DNA from: Spirogloea muscicola
Taxonomy: Eukaryota > Streptophyta > Zygnematophyceae > Spirogloeales > Spirogloeaceae
Assembly: GCA_009602725.1 (NCBI GenBank)
Contig: WELB01000013.1
Location: 779,603 to 797,784 of the forward strand
DNA length: 18,182 nt
Direction of reading: 5' to 3'
Under the pieces are notes generated by a model, which was not told the DNA's origin, did not search any database, and saw only the letters and a program-made list of their open reading frames with translations. How positions within the stretch are numbered: position 1 is the first letter of the stretch; every line of letters begins with the position of its first letter. Both the position numbers and the translations under genes were made by a program. Positions 9,181 through 18,182 of the stretch are shown in pieces.

Positions 9181-9259
9181 CCAAAGCCAAAGAAAGTGGA
9201 GCCGGAAAAAGGACTACACTGCAAAACACTGCAGAACACAGAGAGGATGCAGAGGGAAG

Positions 9260-9304
9260 CTCAGTACCGACGAGTGAGCAACATCAGGTCTGAGTAGCTC
9301 GCTG
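9260..9304 (+). repeat. Dispersed repeat, copy 1
   Basis: The block CGAGTGAGCAACATCAGG followed by TCTGAGTAGCTCGCTGCAG is present again at 15738-15775 with almost no change. The two copies lie more than 6 kb apart, in direct orientation. Confidence 0.85.
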
Positions 9305-9384
9305 CAGGGAAAAAGGCACTGCGCCGAGACCCAGAGGCGGCGGCCATAGCACGGCCTGCTCGCGTGTGGACGGCGTGGGCAAGG

Positions 9385-9438
9385 GATAGTTTTCCGGCAG
9401 CTAGTCTGTCGGATTTGAGGCTCCTCACTCGTAACTAC
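9385..9438 (+). mobile_element. LINE 3'-end fragment
   Basis: It holds TTTTCCGGCAGCTAGTCTG, TCGGATTTGAGGC and TCCTCACTCGTAACTAC, matching the reverse of 7345-7395. The same element continues at 9540 (ACTACTGAGTGGTCC) after an inserted block. Confidence 0.75.
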
Positions 9439-9453
9439 GAGTGAGGAGCCTCA
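9416..9453. other. Perfect palindrome, 18-bp arms
   Basis: Arms 9416-9433 and 9436-9453 (TGAGGCTCCTCACTCGTA and its complement) are separated by AC. The left arm belongs to the LINE 3' end and the right arm is the first part of the insert that follows. Confidence 0.95.
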
Positions 9454-9539
9454 TGAATGCAACTTTTGGGCTGGCCTCTCCCATCCACCAGTTAATCTGG
9501 CCGCGCTTGCTTTCAAAAAAAAAAAAAAAAAAAAAAAAA
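9439..9539 (+). mobile_element. Retroposed insert ending in an A tract
   Basis: This block interrupts the LINE 3'-end sequence that is continuous in the 7.2 kb copy. It starts with an inverted piece of the host element, contains GGGCTGGCCTCTCCC and CCACCAGTTAATCTGGCCGC, and ends in 27 A's (9515-9541). AACTAC at 9433-9438 and 9540-9545 flanks it as a possible 6-base target duplication, though the second AA merges with the A tract. An A tail plus a duplication is typical of LINE-driven insertion. Confidence 0.65.
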
Positions 9540-9740
9540 AACTACTGAGTGGTCCACCCTCCCCCCTTCTGCCATAGCCTCTTCAGGCCCCACAGTCGCT
9601 GCTTAGCTCGTAGTTTGGCCCCTTCGAACCTTGTCAATTCTTTTCGGGCTGGCTTCTCTCTCTCTTCTCACAGCCCTTGCCCCCATTGGGAGAGCCACTT
9701 CTTCTCGCAGCCACCAGTTAATCTGGCCGCGCTTTTCTTA
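9540..9740 (+). mobile_element. Distal LINE/R1 block, forward copy
   Basis: This continues the interrupted element with the block containing AGCCTCTTCAGGCCCC, CCCCTTCGAACCTTGTCAA, an R1 core with a short CT run, then GCCCCCATTGGGAGAGCCAC. It closely matches the reverse complement of 7198-7345. After it, CCACCAGTTAATCTGGCCGC repeats the sequence found just before the A tract at 9487-9506. Confidence 0.75.
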
Positions 9741-9809
9741 AGCAACAGCCACGGCTCGCGCCGCGCTTGCTCCACGGTAGGTGAAGAGGGTACAACAAGA
9801 AAAACAGCC

Positions 9810-9880
9810 GCTTCCAAGTTGACTGGTGGCGCTGTGAGAGCCAAGCCCAAAAAGAATGGACAAAGAGTGGACAAGGACAA
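9810..9880 (-). repeat. R1 repeat copy
   Basis: Reverse copy with CTTCCAAGTTGACTGGTGG, GCTGTGAGAGCCAAGCCC and AAAAAGAATGGACAA, then a second GTGGACAAGG. It closely resembles 15905-15965 and the reverse of 7965-8035. Confidence 0.75.
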
Positions 9881-10697
9881 CAACTCTCAAATCCCTGGAT
9901 GCGGACCAGATTTGAGCTTCCACATAACATTCGCGGGAAGAAGCCTATCCTTGAATTGAACATGGAACATTTATCAGCAGCCGTACCCTCATGATCTCAC
10001 ACGGCATGTTGCCAGTGACGCCCGGGAGGGCCGCCATGGCCATCACCTCGCCGCCGCCGTCGCCGCCGCCGCCGCCATCTGCGCCCGGCACGGCGGAGCC
10101 GCCGTCGCGGACGCTCCGCTCGCCCTGCCCGCCGCGGCCTCCCCACGGCGGCTGCTCGGCGAGGTGCGGCGGCAGTGGACGCAGGCTGCTCCCTGCGTCC
10201 GTCGGCCCGAGCCGTCTGGGCGCGGGCCTCCCGCCGCGGAGGCCATGGCGGAGCTCGAGGGAGGAGGAGCGGGCGCCCGCGCCGTCGGCGGGGAGGCGCA
10301 GGCCTGCTGGGGCCGCCCGCGCGGGCCTGCAGGAGGGCCAGCAAGCCGAAGCGGACGGCAAGTCTCAATGCAAGGCCGCCATATCTCTCACGTAGATAGA
10401 ACTCCAAGTTCTGCCTTACGGCTCGGGATGGACGGACGGATCCCAGAGCATTATAGGGAACGTTTAGGTAAAGGGAGCCAGGCCTAATCAGCGTTGATTG
10501 AAGCCCCCTGCAGTGCGTGCTGTGTGGTGCAGCAGCCGCTGATGGTACTGGAGGCAGGCCCTCGGCCTCAAATCGCAGGTGATAGTCCGTCACAGCCTCT
10601 GCTGCGCTACTAGTCACACTTCAGGGCCGTAGAGGAAAGTGGCCTGTTTGGCCGACGCCCTGATGCTAATCCGTAATTCCTGCAGTGCCAATAGCAG
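9881..10697. other. GC-rich region upstream of the PsbP-domain gene
   Basis: 10020-10340 is very GC-rich with Pro/Ser/Arg-coding frames on the plus strand and Gly/Arg/Ala frames on the minus strand. A plus-strand frame from ATG 9991 gives a 134-codon Pro/Ser/Arg-rich ORF that could be a transit peptide but has no clear join. A minus-strand frame ending near 9980 reads AMAALPGVTGNMPCEIMR before a GTACGG site and might be an exon of a divergent gene. I recognise none of these, and GC content alone could create them. Confidence 0.4.
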
Positions 10698-10706
10698 AAA
10701 CCCTAA
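10698..10706 (+). promoter_or_regulatory. Telo-box motif AAACCCTAA
   Basis: A perfect match to the plant telo-box lies five bases before the proposed start codon of the PsbP-domain gene. In land plants the motif is common in promoters and 5' UTRs of translation-related genes. A single 9-base match can occur by chance and its role here is unknown. Confidence 0.4.
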
Positions 10707-10711
10707 TTTAA

Positions 10712-12168
10712 ATGCAATCGTGCCCTCGTTCTAACCTCGCACACAAGGTAATCCTTTCCAATCTCCAGCTGCTTGCCAGCCACGTGCATATTTGTAGATA
10801 TTGCATCAGACCAGGAAGACCTCCATCTTCATGCTTTGGTAGGCCTCAGTGCTTTGCCAGGCCAGTCGCCTACAGAGCTGGTGGAGTGGGGGGGCACTCT
10901 GCCTTCAGGCAGAAGACTGCTCCTCGGAAGCCTCGTGGGCCTCTCGGTGGCCTTTGGAAGCAACTTCCTTGGTGTGACGAGCCTCGTCCTCAGCACGAAC
11001 ACTGCCCTCTCGAGGAGGCTAAAATTGGACGTCCTCTTCCCCATTGCAGGGTTCAAGCGATGCCTAGATGGCAGCCTCGGCTTTGGTATGTTCACTCCTT
11101 CCTAGAGTCACATGCGTTCACAGCAATTCTGGTTGAGCCCACTTCTGCACTTTCACAATTGTCGGGCTCAGTCTGGAATGTTGTTTGTTGCTGTCCTCAT
11201 CGTTGTTATCTTGCTCATTGCTTGCAAAATTATAGTAGGGGAACTACCCCCACGTAGTGTGCAGTGCATTTATGGCAAGCAATTACTGCCGAATGTAAGA
11301 GCAGGCATTAATATGATGTGTGCAGAATTTATGTACCCTGAGAGGTGGGTTGGGGACCAGCGGTTGCTCTATCGGGCAGCTGAACGGGCTGAGAGGGAGC
11401 GGTCACTGGACCTCCCCTCAATCAGAAAAAAGGAGCAGGGAATACGTCGAGCGGCAGTAGAGCCTGTAGTGGCTTTTGGACCGCCAGGGAGTGCAGGAGA
11501 GCTGAATGTCAGCGTTGTGGTGGCGCCAGTTGCGCGAGGCTTCCAGTGAGCTGACTTTACCAGCTCTTAGAGTCAAGCCCAATGCCAGCAGATGTTACCT
11601 GAGCCATTGCTAGCTGCCCAGATCGTGTCAGTCGTATTGCTAGTTACTGATGTGACATCCTGGGGCCACCTAGAGGTCTGAGCCATTGGCCATGTTCACG
11701 CCCTTTCTTCTGAGTCCTGCTTTGAAAGAAGCCTAGGTGCGGTCTTGATCCTGATCTACCGAGCTTAACGGTGAATTGCTACTTCCGCTGATATTGGTGC
11801 ATGCTGCTGGAACGGCCAGGCTTGAGGCCTTTGGGAGTGCGCAGCAAGTGGGCGAGCGTGTTCTCAATGACGTCATAGCGCCAAAGGGGTCCGACAAGGA
11901 GGCCGTCCTGGTGCAAGCAAACCGACGAGGAGGCAATGCTGGAGCTGCCACCACCTACTACGTGCTTGAGTACACTGTGCAGGCCCCAACATTCTTTCGT
12001 CACAATGTATCTGTGTATGCCAGCTATGCTGACAACCTGTACTCGTTCAATGCTCAGTGCCCGGAGGCTTTGTGGCCCGATCAAAGGGACTCTTTGACCC
12101 AGGCAGCTCAATCCTTTAGATTGACTGCCAATTCGCTGGCCCTCGCACTGTTGCCGCAGCAGCTTTGA
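10712..12168 (+). CDS. PsbP-domain protein, thylakoid lumen
   Basis: Four exons: 10712-10747, 10815-11085, 11326-11545 and 11820-12168. GT-AG introns and matching phases give 291 residues. It belongs to the PsbP-like family related to the oxygen-evolving-complex subunit; many members assist photosystem assembly rather than being core subunits. The N-terminal part has SGRRLLLGSLVGLSVAFG, a twin-Arg plus hydrophobic segment typical of lumen-targeting signals. Then come FPIAGFKRCLD, ERERSLDLPS, EPVVAFGPPGSAGELNVSV, LEAFGSAQQVGE, TYYVLEYTVQ and FFRHNVSVYASY, the usual PsbP-fold order, best recalled from plant PPD proteins. The last three exons are firm. The first exon and ATG are inferred: the 12-codon piece ends AAG|GTAATC and joins in phase at GACCAG|GAA, giving about 45 residues before the Arg pair, a fair length for a stromal transit peptide. 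Other acceptors exist. Confidence 0.92.
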
Positions 12169-13499
12169 TCAGTTTGATTCAACCGTTGTTTGACTTTGAG
12201 CCTGCTTGGTCAGAGACCCTAGAACCTAGACCTTACAGAGTGAGTGATAGAGGCTGTAGGCATCTGCGGAGCTGCTATTTCCCTATTGCTATTTCCCTCA
12301 TTAGACATCCATGAGTGTCGGGTCATGCATAACCCAACAGTGCACATACAGATCCGACAGGCTAACTTGGGAAGATGGAGCGCCGCTATAGAAGCCAGTG
12401 GCCTGGCTTAGCGTGCGCCAAGCAGGCTGATGCATAGCCAAAGCTTATTAGAGAAGAAGCTCTTCCAAAGCGACGAGGCGATGTGTGTGACGACAAGAGA
12501 AGAATTCCAACTTTGGGGCCGATGGCTGTATAGGAAAGAGCTCTTCCAGAGTAAGGCGATGGATGTGAGAGGCCAGCCTAGAGATGAGTGGAGAAGGGTT
12601 CACTAGAATTCCCAACAGGGGTTGTCGCCTTTGGACCCTGGATCCTGCAAACACCAAGTCGGGCCTCTCACTGCCCATTGTCCTCTTCAGAAGAGCTGCT
12701 GCTTCTTCTTTCTATGGGCTGTGTAGGATGGACTGCGTCCTCCATTTCTGAGCTGGCCTTTCATAGCCCTCACAGTCTTCACTCTTCACAGCTGCTTTGT
12801 CAATTACAGCCATCGCCCACATCGGAAGGGCACATCCTCCACTCAGGTAGCTCCCTCGAGTGTGCCTCAGGTGAGTCTCTCCATCCGCTCCACAGGCAAA
12901 AACTGCGCATGTGCGGGCAGGCCGCACCTTGGCTACCGCCTCTGGCCTTTGTCGTGGCAACTTTTACAGCTGCTACTTACCCCGGCGTTCCGCTCTTGAC
13001 TAGAGCTTATTGAACAACCATTTCTAATAGCCACTACACATAGCTAAGTGACTGGCACCTTCATATTCTGTCATGCCTTCTGGGCTGCTCTTCTACAGCT
13101 ACTTAAAAGGCCTTCTTCCCAATCATGAGCTGCAGACTTGCTCCAGCGTCCTGCCACATCAGCCAGCATTGGTGCAGGCGTGTACAGATTGCTCCACAAC
13201 CAATGTTGTGAGTGCAAGGGCACATCCACACGAAATGCCAGTCCTCTGTCCACTAAGGTATCTGATGTCTTGTGTACACCTCAGCCACAGTGCGAGGCTT
13301 TCGCTGCTGCACTTGCTAGCTTAAGCAGTACTGCCGCTATTGTACACATGGGCTACATCACCGAGAAATATCGCTATGCAGTCGAAATCTCTAGAAGTAA
13401 CCTCTCACTAAGATTGATCAAGCAGGAGGCTTGCTCCTGCCCAAGCCAACTGCGCCGAGCGCTCAACTACACTTTCCAGCGCCTCAGAGGAAACGAAGG
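12169..13499. other. Convergent intergenic region with R1-like remnants
   Basis: This lies between the stops of the PsbP-domain gene (plus) and CFIm25 (minus). 12430-12600 holds degraded reverse R1 sequence (GTGAGAGGCCAGCC at 12557) with AGCTCTTCC twice; 12680-12850 holds forward R1-like sequence (GAGCTGGCCTTTCATAGCC at 12750). From 12870 to 13499 I see no repeat or recognisable gene; a plus ORF ending at 13503 overlaps the CFIm25 stop and has no known motif. Confidence 0.5.
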
Positions 13500-15546
<2,047 letters not shown>

Positions 15547-15737
15547 CTCGCTGCCGCCGCGAGGCCCCGCCGCCGAGCCGGAGGCCCCGGGTAACTCTGC
15601 GCCTCGGCCGCCCGCGGCGTCTCCANGCGGCGGCGGCGGCGGCGGCGACGGAGGCGGAGGCGGCGACGGCGGCAACTGCGCGGCGGCGTTAGCGTGGAGT
15701 GAGGTGTCAGTGGTGAAAGGAAAGCTCAAGTACCCAC

Positions 15738-15775
15738 GAGTGAGCAACATCAGGTCTGAGTAGCTCGCTGCAGCA
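15738..15775 (+). repeat. Dispersed repeat, copy 2
   Basis: CGAGTGAGCAACATCAGG then TCTGAGTAGCTCGCTGCAG, the same as at 9265-9304 and in the same orientation. Similarity fades within a few bases on both sides. Confidence 0.85.
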
Positions 15776-15904
15776 AACGTGATAACCGCTACACCATGGG
15801 ACCCCAGGCTGGCACAGTATTTTGCTGGTGAAAGGGCCCGAGTGGCACAACTACGAAGCCAGGTACTTTGACAGATGTTCGTTAGACTGCCGCTAACAGA
15901 CAAC

Positions 15905-15970
15905 AGACGCTTCCAAATTGACTGGTGGCTGTCAGAGGCCAGCCCAGAAGGAAGGGCAAGGTCCGGAGCT
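15905..15970 (-). repeat. R1 repeat copy
   Basis: Reverse copy: CTTCCAAATTGACTGGTGG, CTGTCAGAGGCCAGCCC, then AGAAGGAAGGGCAAGGTCC, a diverged form of the AAGAATGGACAAGGTCC segment. Confidence 0.7.
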
Positions 15971-16149
15971 GGCTCTGCTAGCCCCTCTCTTTTGTACCAC
16001 CAGCTCAGACTTCACCAGCTCGACTCGACCAGCTCTCTGGTGCAAAGCATAAGCCTGAGGGAGCTTGGAAGACCAGCTCAAACACAAGATCAGAAGCAGC
16101 TGCCAATACTCGTTTAGCTCTTCCGAGAAAGAAAGGATTAGACGAGGAT

Positions 16150-16290
16150 TGTAAAAAGAAGTGGCTCACCCAAGGGGGGCAAGGGCTGTGAAAGCCAGGC
16201 TGAAAAGGATTGACAAAGGTTCGAAGGGGCCGAATGACGGAGGGTCCGTAAGCTCTATGTCAGAACGGGTGTAGGATGGACGGGTGTAAG
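16150..16290 (-). repeat. R1 repeat copy with distal block
   Basis: It has GTGGCTCACCCAAGGGGGG, GGGCTGTGAAAGCCAGGCTG, GACAAAGGTTCGAAGGGGCC and then a diverged GTCAGAACGGGTGTAGGATGG. The order is the same as at 7198-7340 but with many changes, so this copy is older or from another subfamily. Confidence 0.75.
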
Positions 16291-16975
16291 AGGCAAGCCC
16301 AAAGTATCTATTGTATTCCGAATGGGCCGGAGGACGCATGACTCCACGACTTCTGCAAATGGTCGCTCAAATATCACCAGTCTACAAATGCAGGCTAAGG
16401 CACTGGTCCGCCAATGATCGCCTTGCATACATACCTTTTCCTTTTGATCCCAAAGTATGCTTGCACAGCAGCAACGCACACCTCAAGCTTGACAGCTATG
16501 ACAGTGTATGCATCAATCCCATGCAACCAAATGCCTCCATTTGGCAGGTTGGATTCATTCCTTGCCGACGTGCACAAAGTCATGAGCACATGTTGAAGCC
16601 CCTCATGCAAACAGCAACTGCGAGCAACACATCACGGCCCTATTCGGCGAGAATTTGTCCCTTGCTTCTTATTCCTAGATTGTTGAATCGATTTGGAAGT
16701 GCACTCCACGAGAATGTCTTGCACCTCGTTTGTCTAAGAGCATCTATACAGCCCAATTGACTGTCAGAGGGAAGAGACAACCAGGTGTCTAAAGAATTAT
16801 GCGTAGAGTGTGGTGCACCCATGTGTGTACACACGAATGTGGTCCACAAGATATTACATGACGTGCAAGTAGGCATAGTGCCACCTTTTGGGGCTGCCTG
16901 TCCTGACATGGAAGATGGATGGGTTGTGCTGGCAAGCAATCTGTGCTACAGCTGCCGAGACTGCAAGTCGTGTCG

Positions 16976-18182
16976 TCATCTCATGACCTGAGGCCCCACA
17001 GTTCCGCGCCCACGCTTTTGCCTGGCACGTCATGACGTCCATGGATGGAAAATTTAGCAGAAGTATGTGAAGTGAAAGGCGAAAAGACGTGCAAAGGTGC
17101 TGGAAGGCGCGGAATCATGGGGGAGGTGAAAAGCAGGGGAGGGAGAAAGAGGTGAGCAGAGAGCAAGCAGAGGTCGAGAGATATAGTAGAGAGAGGGTGG
17201 GTGTAGGGAGAGAAAGGTGTTGTGAGAGGGGTTAGGGGGGATATGGGAGGAGGGGAGGGAGGGAGGGACGAAGAAGGTAAAGTCATGGCCAGATATGTAT
17301 GAAGAGGACAGTGTGACTTGAGAAAATGCTTACCGTGCGAGGAGGAAATCCTCCATCGCCTGGTCGTCCAGCTCCTCCAGCCGGCTTGAGCCGTTGTGTT
17401 CGAGTCCTACTGCCTCCTGGTTCGCTTCCCGCCGCTCCTCCCTCCTGCACCTCTTCTTCGGCCGGTGCTCTCGCCTGCACCACGAGCCACGTGCCGCGTC
17501 AGCTCTTGCCACCATTCAGGACGATAGCTGGGCTGCCATGAAAGCCAAGAGTCGTGCAGCCTTTGGTGCTGTGCCTGTGCGTCGGGGTCTCCACATCGCC
17601 GCACTCAGCTCCCGTGATCCGGGGCCGCTTCCTGCCAGATTTGCGTGGATGTCTGCTGCTCCATCCCTCCTCTTCCTCCTCCTCTTCCTCCTCCTCCTCC
17701 TCCTCCTCCTCCTCCTCCTCCTCTTCCTCGCCCTTGCATTCATTTGCTGGCGCGGCGCTGCCAGCAGCAGTTCTCTTACGCCGCCGATTATAGGCACTGT
17801 CCTTCTTGGAAGTCCTCATGGAGCTCTTCGATGCCTTGCTGCAGCTTGCTAGCGGCTGCTCCTCAGTCTCCACCTCCATGCGGCGCTGCCGCCACATGCT
17901 CTCCTCCTGCACCATCCTGTTGACTGCGCCGCTGGCGCAGAGGTGAGAGCCATCACCAAGGGCTTGAGGTCCAACCTAGGGTTAGGGTTGAGGTCAAAGT
18001 TAGGCCTTTGCATAACTTTTAAGACCGTGCACACGAGCGGCTGCACCGTGGACGACGGTGGCTGGCCCACCTTGCTCAACGCTGCGGAGGGAGGCCCGAA
18101 GGAAGCGCGCGTTGGGCCGGCCGCGCATCCGGCGGTTGTCGAGGTCCTCGCCGGCCGGCCGCCCGGCAGCTGCGGCGCGGGC
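16976..18182 (-). CDS. Unknown charged protein, probably nuclear; 5' end missing
   Basis: Four exons are inferred on the minus strand: 18182-18071 (cut by the window edge), 17923-17605, 17474-17334 and 17021-16976. Splice sites are GT-AG and phases agree, giving 205 residues and a TGA stop at 16978-16976. The N-terminal part reads NRRMRGRPNARFLRASLRS and continues VNRMVQEESMWRQRRME. Then come a basic patch (NRRRKR), a run of roughly 20 Glu, a second basic segment (HRPKKRCRREERRE), the acidic LEELDDQAMEDFLLAR and a short basic tail, QKRGRGTVGPQVMR. The basic patches and Glu run suggest a nuclear or nucleolar protein. I do not recognise the family. The second intron (donor GTGCGG at 17604) is the weakest join; without it exon 2 reads on to a stop at 17499. 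Confidence 0.65.
17040..17285. repeat. Long polypurine/polypyrimidine tract
   Basis: The plus strand is strongly G/A-biased for about 200 bases, purest at 17130-17285, with several GGGAGGG-like runs. It lies in the last intron of the minus-strand gene, where it is pyrimidine-rich in the transcript and lies upstream of the acceptor at 17022-17024. It could serve as an extended polypyrimidine tract and could form H-DNA. Confidence 0.8.
17659..17734. repeat. (TCC)n tract encoding poly-Glu on the minus strand
   Basis: A nearly pure CCT/CTT run. In the frame of the minus-strand gene it encodes roughly 20 Glu residues; the variation between GAG and GAA is consistent with a translated acidic run. 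Confidence 0.9.
17977..17989 (+). repeat. Short telomere-like TTAGGG motif
   Basis: TAGGGTTAGGGTT, followed by TTGAGG. About two units, inside the first seen intron of the minus-strand gene. Too short to indicate a chromosome end; note that it is not the TTTAGGG unit usual in green algae. Confidence 0.6.

Larger units (their letters stand above)
15547..16975. other. Intergenic region between two minus-strand genes, with repeats
   Basis: 15547-15720 continues the CFIm25 frame as a Pro/Gly-rich low-complexity stretch and is probably 5' UTR and promoter. 15738-15775 is copy 2 of the dispersed repeat at 9260. 15905-16290 holds R1 copies. From 16300 to 16975 no gene is supported. Two stretches look mildly exon-like: minus 16556-16430, ending in AAG|GTATGT, and plus 16785-16991, a Cys-rich ORF (CVECGAPMC, CYSCRDCKSC). 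Neither could be tied to a family. Confidence 0.45.

Noticed and set aside
6424-9880. CRISPR array
   Set aside because: The repeats are diverged, unevenly spaced, in both orientations, and in a eukaryotic genome.
9997-10617. 206-codon minus-strand ORF upstream of the PsbP-domain gene
   Set aside because: Mostly Arg/Ala/Pro low complexity from GC-rich DNA, with no known motif.
17977-17989. Chromosome end or telomere addition site
   Set aside because: Only about two TTAGGG units, inside an intron with coding exons on both sides.

Overview
This is a nuclear genomic window from a photosynthetic eukaryote, most likely a green alga. Every recognisable gene is broken by short GT-AG introns. The best matches are to green-lineage families: a plant-type AIR synthetase, a PsbP-domain thylakoid lumen protein, a plant-type CCCH finger and a plant-like CFIm25. 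There are GC-rich trinucleotide tracts and one ambiguous base at 15626. Exons were found by translating by eye and joining pieces whose splice sites and codon phases agree. No database search was possible.

Layout. (1) 1-264, minus: the start of a CCCH zinc-finger gene running off the left edge. (2) 341-2372, plus: AIR synthetase (PurM/PUR5), seven exons, N-terminus unresolved. It lies head to head with the CCCH gene across a shared CGG tract. (3) 2993-5719, minus: a gene whose spliced product reads as WH1 domain, basic stretch, CRIB motif and acidic/proline tail, a WASP-like order that is the most interesting gene here. (4) 5720-6420: GC-rich upstream region. (5) About 6420-9880: a repeat island with many copies of one short repeat family (called R1 here) in both orientations, a degraded LINE-type retrotransposon end, an AT-rich inverted-repeat element, a retroposed insert with an A27 tract, and a (GA)n microsatellite. 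(6) 10712-12168, plus: PsbP-domain protein, four exons. (7) 13500-15546, minus: pre-mRNA cleavage factor Im 25 kDa subunit, seven exons, complete at 200 residues. (8) 16976-18182, minus: 5'-partial gene for a charged, probably nuclear protein of unknown function, four exons.

The genes are not an operon and share no pathway: purine synthesis, an actin/small-GTPase type regulator, a photosynthetic lumen protein and mRNA 3'-end processing. Gene pairs are convergent (PurM with the WASP-like gene; PsbP-domain with CFIm25) or divergent. R1 copies lie only between genes, in the 6.4-9.9 kb island and in the 12.4-12.9 and 15.7-16.3 kb gaps.

Limits: start codons of PurM, the WASP-like gene, the PsbP-domain gene and CFIm25 are inferred, and repeat boundaries are approximate.
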